Shown piece after piece: positions 17,664 through 25,221 of a stretch of DNA of 56,755 bases (positions are counted from its first letter, which is position 1; the number at the start of each line of letters is the position of its first letter). The stretch covers positions 1 through 56,755 of the forward strand of contig JAMXLO010000125.1 in the NCBI GenBank assembly GCA_024280945.1, read 5' to 3'. The notes below the pieces were generated by a model that made no database searches, was not told where the DNA came from, and saw only the letters and a list, made by a program, of their open reading frames with translations. Both the position numbers and the translations under genes were made by a program. The DNA comes from Acetobacteraceae bacterium (GTDB taxonomy: Bacteria; Pseudomonadota; Alphaproteobacteria; Acetobacterales; Acetobacteraceae).

Positions 17664-19148
17664 ATGGGGAGCGCATCGGACTCAGCGGAGCAGAGGGTAA
17701 CCCCGTCGAGCCGGCGCAAGCTTGTCGCAATCCTGTATGCGGATATGGCCGGGTACTCGCGGCTGATCAGCCGCGACGACCAGGGGACTCTCGATCGGCT
17801 GCGCAACCTCCGTCGAGAGTTGATCGACCCCGCTATTGAGGAACACGCTGGAAAGGTCGTGCAGACCGGCGGTGACTCGCTGCTCGTGGTGTTCGACAGC
17901 ATCGAGGGTGCTGTGCGCTGTGCGGTGAAGATCCAGGACGAAATTCCGTCTCACGATGGCGATCGAGCGCCAGATCAGGCCATTCGATTTCGCATCGGGA
18001 TCAACATCGGTGACGCAATAGCGGATGGCACCGACCTGCACGGCGACGCGGTCAATGTGACGGCGAGACTTCAGGCCGAGTGCCTGCCGGGCGGCGTATG
18101 CGTGTCCCGGTCGGTGCGCGACCATTTGCATGGCAGGCTCGATCTTGAATTTGCCGAGCTTGGCGCTCTCAGACTCAAGAACATCGCGAGGCCGGTCGAG
18201 GCATTCGCGGTTCAGCTTGTCGGCGCCAAAGCGACTCACGTCGCAAGGCCGAGTTTGCAGGACCATGCGCAACTCGATTTGCAGCAATTACGCATCTTCT
18301 TCACTGTCGTGAAGCTGGGCGGCATCTCGCAAGCCGCAGATCGATTTGGGGTTTCCCCGGCCTCCATCGGTGGGCGATTGCTGGAATTGGAACAAAGTTG
18401 CGGAATCGTGCTGCTGCACTGCTCTGACAGCGGAGTGACTTTGACCGATGCTGGCCAACTGGTTTTCGACCACGCTGAGCGGGTGTTCAGTCAAGCCGAC
18501 GAACTGCAGTCGGTTCTGCGAAACCTGTCATCGGTTCGTAGCGGCAAACTCACCGTGGGCGGAAGCCTGACTGCGGGCGAGTTCTTCCTTCCGCAGGTCG
18601 CCAGCCGCTTCAGGACGAGCTACCCTGAGATCACCCTTTCGATCGTTTCGGATAACAGCACCGCAATTCTCGGCATGATCAGACAGGCGGATCTTGACAT
18701 AGGCTTTATCGGTACCGATGCCATCTCCCGTGATCTCGATGCGATACCATGCTGGCACGACGAGATAGTGGTTATCGCAGCCCCTCATTCTTCTGCCGGC
18801 GTGCAGCCGATGAACGTTATTGACAAACGGGAATTTGTTATGCGTGAAGACGGTTCTGCAACCAGGCAGCATATCGAAAAGTTTTTGCGCTCCCGTGGAC
18901 TGAGCACGACCACGGCCATGACCGTGAGCAGCCCTGAAGCGGTGAAACGCTACGTGGCCGCGGGAATTGGCTGGGGCTTCGCGTCCCGGCATAGCGTTGC
19001 AACAGAGGTGGCCGCGGGCCAATTGGAGATCGTGCATATAGACGGGTGGAACTGCCGCCGAACGTTCTATGCCGTTCTCAGGAACGGCTATCGCCTGAGC
19101 GAGTCCCAAGCCAGTTTCGTCGAACTGGCGAAAGCCCTGGACCAGTAG
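17664..19148 (+). CDS. Class III nucleotide cyclase fused to a complete LysR-type transcriptional regulator
   Basis: 494 aa from the ATG at 17664, chosen because AGGAGG ends 4 bases upstream; an ATG at 17631 would add 11 residues. Residues ~19-187 are a class III adenylate/guanylate cyclase domain: AILYADMAGYSRL (metal Asp27), QTGGDSLLVVF (metal Asp71), GDAVNVTARLQ (Asn131, Arg135), ending KNIARPVEAFAV. The Lys that usually selects ATP is Gln67. Residues ~204-265 form a LysR HTH (LDLQQLRIFFTVVKLGGISQAA), followed to the C-terminus by a LysR effector-binding domain (LTVGGSLTAGEFFLPQVASRF). The frame is unbroken across the junction. A protein making a cyclic nucleotide and binding DNA in one chain is highly unusual. 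Confidence 0.88.
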   Translation: MGSASDSAEQRVTPSSRRKLVAILYADMAGYSRLISRDDQGTLDRLRNLRRELIDPAIEEHAGKVVQTGGDSLLVVFDSIEGAVRCAVKIQDEIPSHDGDRAPDQAIRFRIGINIGDAIADGTDLHGDAVNVTARLQAECLPGGVCVSRSVRDHLHGRLDLEFAELGALRLKNIARPVEAFAVQLVGAKATHVARPSLQDHAQLDLQQLRIFFTVVKLGGISQAADRFGVSPASIGGRLLELEQSCGIVLLHCSDSGVTLTDAGQLVFDHAERVFSQADELQSVLRNLSSVRSGKLTVGGSLTAGEFFLPQVASRFRTSYPEITLSIVSDNSTAILGMIRQADLDIGFIGTDAISRDLDAIPCWHDEIVVIAAPHSSAGVQPMNVIDKREFVMREDGSATRQHIEKFLRSRGLSTTTAMTVSSPEAVKRYVAAGIGWGFASRHSVATEVAAGQLEIVHIDGWNCRRTFYAVLRNGYRLSESQASFVELAKALDQ

Positions 19149-19328
19149 CGGAAAATCGTCACTTCGAGAATGCCTGGAGCAGCGGTCTGCCGTTGGCCGA
19201 CGCGGAGCATCCTGGCATTTTGCCATGGCCGCACTGAGCGCGGCGTCCGCAGACCGCCGTGGTACCCTCGCGCGGGTTCTTTCCCGTGCTAGTCTTGTTG
19301 CCAATCCAACATTCCGGAGGATCACGCC

Positions 19329-20321
19329 ATGGATGCTCGCACGCCCCGACCCGGCGAAATCACCGATCGCAACCTCGCCCTCGAACTTGTGCGCGTGACC
19401 GAGGCTGCGGCCATCGCGGCCTCTTCCTGGATCGGCCTGGGTAAGAAGAATGAAGCCGACGGCGCGGCGGTGGAGGCGATGCGCCACGCGTTCGACCAAG
19501 TCGACATTTCCGGCACGGTGGTGATCGGCGAAGGGGAAATGGACGAGGCGCCGATGCTGTATATCGGCGAGAAGGTCGGAGCCGGCGGACCGGCGATGGA
19601 CATCGCGGTCGATCCGCTGGAAGGCACCACGCTCACTTCAAAGGGCGGGCCGAGTGCGCTCGCGGTAGTGGCGCTGGCAGAACAGGGAAATTTCCTGCAC
19701 GCGCCTGATATCTACATGGACAAGATCGCGATCGGAGGCGGGTTGCCGGACGGTGTGGTCGATCTTGACGCGCCGGTGGGCAAAAACTTGCGCGAGCTTG
19801 CGCAGGCAAAGAAGTGCCAGGTGTCCGACCTGATGGCCTGCATCCTCGACCGCGACCGCCACAAGGAACTGATCGCCAAGGTGCGCGAGGCCGGCGCGCG
19901 CATCATGCTGATCAGCGACGGCGACATCACCGGCGTCGTCGCGACGGCTACTCCCGAATCGGAGATCGACATCTATCTTGGCTCGGGCGGCGCGCCGGAA
20001 GGTGTGCTGGCCGCGGCAGCGCTGCGCTGCATCGGCGGTCAGATGCAGGGGCGACTGATGTTCGAGAGCGAGGAGCAGGTGCAACGCGTGAAGGAGATGG
20101 GGCATCCCGACCCGCAGCGGAAGTTCACGCTGGAGGAGATGGCGAAGGGCGACGTCATGTTCGCCTGCACGGGCGTGACGTCAGGGACGATGCTGCGCGG
20201 CGTGAAGCGCTTCGGGCATGGAGCGATCACCCATTCGATGGTGATGCGCAGCAAGTCCGGCACAGTGCGATTCGTCGAGGCGCACCACAATTTCGCGACC
20301 AAGACCTGGCTGAGGAATTAA
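19329..20321 (+). CDS. glpX: Class II fructose-1,6-bisphosphatase
   Basis: 330 aa; CGGAGG lies about 9 bases before the ATG. Hydrolyses fructose 1,6-bisphosphate in gluconeogenesis; members in autotrophs may also act on sedoheptulose bisphosphate. GlpX motifs: EAAAIAASSWIGLGKKNEAD near the N-terminus, VIGEGEMDEAPMLYIGEKVG with acidic metal ligands, DIAVDPLEGTTLTSKG, and late GVTSGTMLRGVKRFG. Followed by recJ after 85 bases, the conserved alphaproteobacterial order. The 180-base gap before it probably holds its promoter, since the cassette upstream is unlikely to share control. Confidence 0.95.
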   Translation: MDARTPRPGEITDRNLALELVRVTEAAAIAASSWIGLGKKNEADGAAVEAMRHAFDQVDISGTVVIGEGEMDEAPMLYIGEKVGAGGPAMDIAVDPLEGTTLTSKGGPSALAVVALAEQGNFLHAPDIYMDKIAIGGGLPDGVVDLDAPVGKNLRELAQAKKCQVSDLMACILDRDRHKELIAKVREAGARIMLISDGDITGVVATATPESEIDIYLGSGGAPEGVLAAAALRCIGGQMQGRLMFESEEQVQRVKEMGHPDPQRKFTLEEMAKGDVMFACTGVTSGTMLRGVKRFGHGAITHSMVMRSKSGTVRFVEAHHNFATKTWLRN

Positions 20322-20406
20322 GCGATTTGCAACTACGGACAAGCAGCGATCCGCACGGGTGCAGCATTGCTGTCCGGGCGCGTCGGTGTTTGTCCGTGAC
20401 CTCCGT

Positions 20407-22176
20407 ATGAGTGATTGCGTTCTTGGCGTGAGCCGTAGCCTGAGCGGGCGACGCTGGGTCTGGCGGATCGGCGAGGATCGCGTCGGGCTGGGGATCGCCC
20501 AGCGGATGGGATTGCCCGAGATCGTCGGGCGGTTGTTGGCGGCGCGTGGCATCGATGTCGACGCGGCTTCCCACTATCTCGAGCCAACGCTTCGTGCGCT
20601 GCTGCCGGATCCGTCGACCCTGATCGACATGGATGTTGCCGCCGACCGCCTCGCCCATGCGGTTCGGCAGAGCGAGACTGTGGGCGTATTCGGCGACTAC
20701 GACGTGGACGGCGCATGCAGCGCGGCACTGATCTGCACCTTGCTGCGGGAACTGGGCTGCGAGGTCCTGTATCACGTTCCGGACCGCATGATGGAGGGCT
20801 ACGGTCCGAACGGGCCAGCGCTGCATTCGCTGGTAATTCGCGGCGCGAGCCTCATCGTTTGCGTGGACTGCGGTACGGCGGCGGCGGAGGCTTTGGGTTT
20901 CGTCGCGGGCGACGCCGATATCGTGGTGCTGGATCACCACAAGGCGGACGGGCCGCCGCCCTCCATCGTGGCCACAGTGAACCCGAACCGGCTGGACTGC
21001 ACGTCGAGGCAGACCTCGCTATGCGCCGCGGGAGTGGCATTCCTGGCTGCAGTGGCGACGGTGCGGGCGTTACGACGGCAGGGGTTCTTCGCGGTCCGCA
21101 AGGAACCTGACCTGCTTGGGCTTCTGGACCTCGTAGCGCTGGCGACAGTGTGCGATGTGATGCCCCTGACCGGGGTGAACCGTGCGCTGGTTTGCCAGGG
21201 GTTGAAGATCATGTCGCGCCGCGCGCGGCCAGGGATCGCTGCACTGCTCGAAGTGGCCCAGGTGCGGAATGGACTGACGGCAGCGACGTGCGGGTTTGCG
21301 TTGGGGCCGCGGATCAATGCGGCTGGGCGTATCGCCGAGGCCGACTTGGGGTTGCGACTTCTGCTGTGCCGAGACCCGATCGAAGCCGCTTCGCTGGCCG
21401 CCACGCTTGATGCAGTGAACCGACAGCGGCAGGCGGTAGAGGCGTCGATCCTCGACGCGGCGCTGAGTGCCGCCCAGGAACAGGCAGCGCAAGGGCACGC
21501 GGCGCTGATGGTGGCCGGGCCGGCATGGCACCCTGGTGTTGTCGGCATCGTCGCCGGTCGGATCAAGGAGCGGTTCAACCGACCGGCCTGCGTCGCCGGA
21601 ATCGTTGACGGGGTGGCAAAGGGTTCGGGCCGCTCAGTACCGGGACTGGACCTGGGCGCAGCAGTGATCGCCGCACGGCAGGCGGGCATTCTGAAGACTG
21701 GCGGCGGCCATCCGATGGCGGCAGGGTTCTCATTGCCGCCGGATCGGTTGGCGGCCTTCCATGCGTTCCTGGATGATCGCCTGGCGCCGGCCGCACTGCT
21801 GCCGGCGGCAATCGACCTCGCTGTGGAGGGGACGCTCGCTGTGCCTGGGGCGACGACGGAACTGGCTTTCCAGCTGGCCCGATTAGCTCCGTTTGGGTCA
21901 GGCAACGAGGAGCCGATATTGGTGCTGCAACGGGCGCGAGTGGTGCGGGCGGGTCGCGTCGGGCGCGAGGGAACCGCGATCCGCGCCATCATCGAGGGGG
22001 AGGAAGGCGGGGCGCGACTGAAGGCGATGCTGTTCCGCGCGCGGGAGGGCGTACTCGTGGATATGCTATGTGGCGCGAGTGGATTGGCGCTGCACCTCGC
22101 GGGACATTTACGGGCAGAGGAATGGAGCGGAGGGGTCAGCCCCTGCTTCGTCATTGCGGATGGGGCTGCGGCTTGA
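20407..22176 (+). CDS. recJ: Single-stranded-DNA-specific exonuclease RecJ
   Basis: 589 aa from the ATG at 20407; an ATG at 20359 is an alternative. RecJ degrades single-stranded DNA 5' to 3' in recombination and mismatch repair. DHH-family motifs are present: GVFGDYDVDGACSAAL (motif I), VDCGTAAAEAL, VVLDHHKADGPPP (the DHH motif), NPNRLDC, and the DHHA1 part with AGPAWHPGVVGIVAGRIKERF and TGGGHPMAAGF. The C-terminal OB-like domain follows (TELAFQLARLAPFGSGNEEP). It ends 38 bases before tRNA-Glu and is the last core gene before the polysaccharide island. Confidence 0.95.
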   Translation: MSDCVLGVSRSLSGRRWVWRIGEDRVGLGIAQRMGLPEIVGRLLAARGIDVDAASHYLEPTLRALLPDPSTLIDMDVAADRLAHAVRQSETVGVFGDYDVDGACSAALICTLLRELGCEVLYHVPDRMMEGYGPNGPALHSLVIRGASLIVCVDCGTAAAEALGFVAGDADIVVLDHHKADGPPPSIVATVNPNRLDCTSRQTSLCAAGVAFLAAVATVRALRRQGFFAVRKEPDLLGLLDLVALATVCDVMPLTGVNRALVCQGLKIMSRRARPGIAALLEVAQVRNGLTAATCGFALGPRINAAGRIAEADLGLRLLLCRDPIEAASLAATLDAVNRQRQAVEASILDAALSAAQEQAAQGHAALMVAGPAWHPGVVGIVAGRIKERFNRPACVAGIVDGVAKGSGRSVPGLDLGAAVIAARQAGILKTGGGHPMAAGFSLPPDRLAAFHAFLDDRLAPAALLPAAIDLAVEGTLAVPGATTELAFQLARLAPFGSGNEEPILVLQRARVVRAGRVGREGTAIRAIIEGEEGGARLKAMLFRAREGVLVDMLCGASGLALHLAGHLRAEEWSGGVSPCFVIADGAAA

Positions 22177-22214
22177 CCCTTCCGGGGTGCTCCGCTACCC
22201 CGACGCCCGCCTTT

Positions 22215-22290
22215 GTCCCGTTCGTCTAGAGGCCTAGGACACCAGCCTTTCACGTTGGTAACACGGGTTCGAATCCCGTACGGGACGCCA
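22215..22290 (+). tRNA. tRNA-Glu (anticodon UUC), CCA encoded
   Basis: 76 bases. The acceptor stem pairs GTCCCGT (22215-22221) with ACGGGAC (22280-22286), followed by discriminator G and encoded CCA. The anticodon stem pairs CCAGC with GTTGG around the loop CTTTCAC, giving anticodon TTC at 22249-22251. The T arm carries GGTTCGAATCC. tRNA genes are common integration sites, and the atypical polysaccharide region starts directly downstream. I saw no copy of the tRNA 3' end elsewhere in the window, so an attachment-site pair is not shown. Confidence 0.95.
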
Positions 22291-22379
22291 TTGCCGAACA
22301 TTATGAACTTGTGGTCCGGGTGGCGGCCGGTCGGAACTGGCGGCCTCAGCTAGCTGTAGCTGCTACAGAGGTTGTCCCT

Positions 22380-22790
22380 CAAGGCTGGGCTGAGAGGCTG
22401 CGGTTGGGTTGGTACACCTGCAACCCCGGCTAGCGAAGCCGAGCCGTCGCCAACCGCGGCCAGGGGTGCGGTTCAGTTGATCACGCCGATCCCCGGGAGG
22501 GTCGACAGTCGTCGAGCCTGCTGGTTCTCGCGCGGGTTAGTCACTGCGAGCCCGTCGTCATGGGCTTTGATCCGCTCATCGAGGCATGCCCACTCTTCCC
22601 ACAGACCCTGCAACAGCCGTCTTGCTGCGGGCCCATTGGCAGTTCCCCAGCCATCAGCTCGTGCAGTCGATGCCGCAGCGGGGCATGGCACTTGGGCAGG
22701 ATCACCCTGCGCCCAAGCAGCACCGCGCGCAACTGAGTGGTCAGCTTGGTTCGCGCCAATGGGGACGCCGGAAGGTGCCCGCATCCTATC
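22380..22790 (-). pseudogene. Decayed IS110/IS1111-family transposase fragment
   Basis: Minus-strand frames give family-like segments in order: ARTKLTTQLRAVLLGRRVIL, then CHAPLRHRLHELMAGELPMG in one frame; GPAARRLLQGLWEEWACLDE and RRLSTLPGIGVIN in another; then, after a stop, weaker similarity (AVGDGSA, VPTQPQ). This matches the central and C-terminal part of IS1111-type transposases, where LWEEW...LDxRI is followed by TIPGIGPITATA. At least one frameshift (near 22645) and a stop (22473) break it. The N-terminal RuvC-like half is missing. No terminal repeats were recognised. It marks past mobile-element activity beside tRNA-Glu. Confidence 0.65.
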
Positions 22791-22822
22791 GCGCTCTCAT
22801 GCGACAGGGAGCCTAGTGGTGG

Positions 22823-22857
22823 TTCGTATTAATCACTCCGTGGTACCGCTGAGGTGT
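22823..22857 (+). repeat. 35-base direct repeat, copy 1
   Basis: Matches 23026-23060 at 31 of 35 positions; the last 19 bases, CGTGGTACCGCTGAGGTGT, are identical. Each copy is followed by a copy of the 5' part of the glycosyltransferase gene, so the repeats are the leading edges of a tandem duplication. Confidence 0.8.
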
Positions 22858-22887
22858 CCGATCCAGCCGTAGGCATCGGACTTCCTC

Positions 22888-23025
22888 CAGCTCTCGATGG
22901 GACTTTTCTATGTCTGATCAGGGCAATGCCTGCCGGGACTGCTCGACGGTCCATTGCCACGGACCTTTGAAGACTTCGAGGTCCTGATCTGTGGCACCGC
23001 TTCAACCATTCTTCGCCGCAGATGC
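22888..23025 (+). pseudogene. Degenerate duplicate of the 5' end of the glycosyltransferase gene
   Basis: About 138 bases align with 23129-23270, the region encoding residues ~2-49 of the glycosyltransferase that follows. Shared landmarks in the same order are CTCTCGAT, CTGCCGG-ACTGCTCGACGG, ACCTTTGA-GACTTCGAG, ATCTGTG, CGCTTC and CGCCGCAGAT. Point differences and small gaps destroy the frame. It lies between the two 35-base direct repeats, so it is the stub of a second, mostly deleted glycosyltransferase copy. Confidence 0.7.
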
Positions 23026-23060
23026 TTCGTACTAGTCAGTTCGTGGTACCGCTGAGGTGT
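23026..23060 (+). repeat. 35-base direct repeat, copy 2
   Basis: Second copy of the repeat at 22823-22857, with four mismatches clustered in the first 16 bases. It lies 63 bases before the start codon of the intact glycosyltransferase and may contain its leader or promoter. Confidence 0.8.
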
Positions 23061-23123
23061 TGTTGATCGGGGCCAGTGCGTCCGACATCCTCATCATGCA
23101 TTCACACATGGCGCTCGCACGCG

Positions 23124-24086
23124 ATGCCCAGGCTCTCGATTGGGATTCCGGTGTTCAACGGAGGGAAGTTCCTGCCGGAACTGCTCGACGGCTTATTGGC
23201 GCAGACCTTTGACGACTTCGAGATCATAATCTGTGACAACGCTTCCACGGATCTTACGCCGCAGATCTGCCACGACTACCAGCGGCGCGATTCCCGCATT
23301 CGCTTCGTTCCCAATCAGCGAAATATAGGGGCTGTCGCAAACTTCAATCGTGTGTTTGAGCTGTCGACAGCGCCTCTGTTCAAATGGGCCGCCCACGACG
23401 ACCTTCACCATGAGACCTACCTGGACACGTGCATAAGGTTGCTCAACGAAAGTCCGGACATTGTTCTCGCCCACACCCATACTGCTTTTATCGATGAAGA
23501 AGGTGAGATCTTGCCTTTCGAACATGAGACAGGAAGCTTCATCGACCCAAAGGTGGGAAGGCGGTACTGGGCGGATCTCCCAAACATTGGTGATAATCAT
23601 ATTGCCGTCAATCGGTTTTGGCAGGTGCTCACGCGCGCGCTTTGGGGCACCCACATGTTTGGCGTTATGCGGCGTGAAGCCCTGCAGCAAACGTCTCTGC
23701 TTCCCGATTTCGCCGGCAGTGATCGCGCGATGCTAGCGGAGCTGGCCCTGCTTGGTCGCTTCCGCTGTGCGGAGGAACGTTTGTTTCTCAGGCGCCTGCA
23801 CGCGCACGGTTCTGCGGCTCTCAGCCATAAGGAGATAAAGAGCTTTCTCAGCACGGATGGCAAGCGCTATTCGCGCCGACTGCGACAGACCAGGGCATAC
23901 TTCCGTGCGCCGGGAGGCAAACCGATTGGCCTCATAAGCAAGTTGGCGTGCTTAACGATGGTGTCCGCACATTGCGCTAAGACCACTCTTCATTCCATAA
24001 GACATAATGACCCCCGTAGGGCGGTCCATGGATATGGGTGGCAAGAGCCGGTTACTCCCGGGTGGCGCCGGAGGACAGCCGGCTAG
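23124..24086 (+). CDS. Family 2 glycosyltransferase
   Basis: 320 aa from the ATG at 23124 (MPRLSIGIPVFNGGKFLPEL). An upstream ATG at 23076 adds 16 residues without family similarity. GT2 (GT-A fold) enzymes transfer a sugar from a nucleotide donor to a growing lipid-linked glycan. N-terminal nucleotide-binding strands (IPVFNG, IIICDNASTD, QRNIGAVANFN) are followed by the D-x-D-like metal site in KWAAHDDLHHETYL and, later, SDRAMLAEL. No membrane segments, so it is cytoplasmic or peripheral. First intact gene of the polysaccharide island; the sugar is unknown. Confidence 0.9.
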   Translation: MPRLSIGIPVFNGGKFLPELLDGLLAQTFDDFEIIICDNASTDLTPQICHDYQRRDSRIRFVPNQRNIGAVANFNRVFELSTAPLFKWAAHDDLHHETYLDTCIRLLNESPDIVLAHTHTAFIDEEGEILPFEHETGSFIDPKVGRRYWADLPNIGDNHIAVNRFWQVLTRALWGTHMFGVMRREALQQTSLLPDFAGSDRAMLAELALLGRFRCAEERLFLRRLHAHGSAALSHKEIKSFLSTDGKRYSRRLRQTRAYFRAPGGKPIGLISKLACLTMVSAHCAKTTLHSIRHNDPRRAVHGYGWQEPVTPGWRRRTAG

Positions 24087-24135
24087 GCAGCCTCACCTTA
24101 CCGATCCGAAGCCATTCGCTAGGGACAAGAAATCC

Positions 24136-24996
24136 ATGGACGAAGCGGAGGTTCAAGCATTCTGGCAGGCACATCCCTGCGGCGACGAGCAGGTCGGCAG
24201 CGTTGCGCGGGCATTCCGCGGCGATTACCAACAGTTCTTTAAACGGTACGACACTTTTCGTTACCGCCGCGAGAGACATATTCTCAGCTGCCTTGACAGT
24301 ATCAACTTCCGCGGCGTCAAGCTGCTAGAGATCGGGCTTGGTCAGGGCGCGGATTCGGAGCAGCTGATTCGCCGCGGGGCGCGCTGGTCGGGCCTCGACC
24401 TCACCGAGGAGTCTGTGCGTCGGATGCATGTCCGGCTGGAGTTGCATCGTCTGCCCTATGACGAGCTGAAGCAAGGCAGCGCGCTAGCCATCCCCTATCC
24501 CGACAATCTCTTCGATAAGGTGTTCAGTCACGGCGTGCTGCACCATGTACCCAACATCCGAGTGGCGCAGCGCGAGATTGCTCGCGTGCTTAAGCCCGAC
24601 GGGGAACTGATCATGATGGTCTATGCCAAATGGTCGTTCAACTATTTGGTCGCGATTGGCCTGCTGCGCCGCTTGGGGCTCTTAGCGCTCTATGGCCTGA
24701 ACATTAGTCCCGCCGGCGTCTATGGGGACCACATGGCAAACGCCCGCCGCATGGGACTACGGAACTATCTAAAGTTAAGCAACTTCATCCACCGCAATAC
24801 CGATGGGCCGCACAATCCCTATTCCAAGGTGTATGGTCTGCGGGAGGTGCGCCAGGACTTTTCCGCCTTCCAAGTCACCCGCGCCTACAAGCGCTGGATG
24901 CATGGGCCGCCGCTGCCCGTCTCCTGGCTGCCGTTCGGCAGCTTTATCGGTTGGCATCTCTGGGTCCATCTCAGACCTATCAAGCTGGCCCACTGA
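24136..24996 (+). CDS. SAM-dependent methyltransferase (class I)
   Basis: 286 aa from the ATG at 24136, with weak AGGGAC upstream; a longer reading from 24007 would overlap the glycosyltransferase. The Rossmann SAM-binding motif is LLEIGLGQGADSEQLIRRG, followed by GLDLTEESV, the acidic segment near GSALAIPYPDNLFDKVFS, and HGVLHHVPN with KPDGELIMMVY (motif IV/post-IV). Probably methylates a sugar of the repeat unit or a small acceptor. The C-terminal ~80 residues are rich in aromatic and basic residues, possibly for membrane-proximal substrate contact. It lies between glycosyltransferase and flippase genes on the same strand. Confidence 0.88.
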   Translation: MDEAEVQAFWQAHPCGDEQVGSVARAFRGDYQQFFKRYDTFRYRRERHILSCLDSINFRGVKLLEIGLGQGADSEQLIRRGARWSGLDLTEESVRRMHVRLELHRLPYDELKQGSALAIPYPDNLFDKVFSHGVLHHVPNIRVAQREIARVLKPDGELIMMVYAKWSFNYLVAIGLLRRLGLLALYGLNISPAGVYGDHMANARRMGLRNYLKLSNFIHRNTDGPHNPYSKVYGLREVRQDFSAFQVTRAYKRWMHGPPLPVSWLPFGSFIGWHLWVHLRPIKLAH

Positions 24997-25221
24997 AGGC
25001 CAGTCACGGCTTACCCCACTTCTTATCTGTTCGGAGCAACTACATAAGCACCCTAAGAGCATCCAAAAGGCAGCCCGCGAAACATAACTGGCCGTGCAGG
25101 GGATTTGCAGCCCGTGGGCGTCGTTTGATCGAAGGAGCGCAACTTGTAAGCGCAGCCCGGCTACCTGCATTTCCCAAAAGCCTTCTACCCGCGAGGCGGA
25201 AAGACTATTGGGAGCATTTCG

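Noticed and set aside
22215-22290. Attachment-site (att) copy of the tRNA-Glu 3' end elsewhere in the window
   Set aside because: I looked for the T-arm/acceptor sequence near the right border of the island (52.7-53.4 kb) and did not see it.
20934-22301. 455-codon open frame on the minus strand covering recJ and the tRNA
   Set aside because: Antisense to recJ and runs through a perfect tRNA gene.
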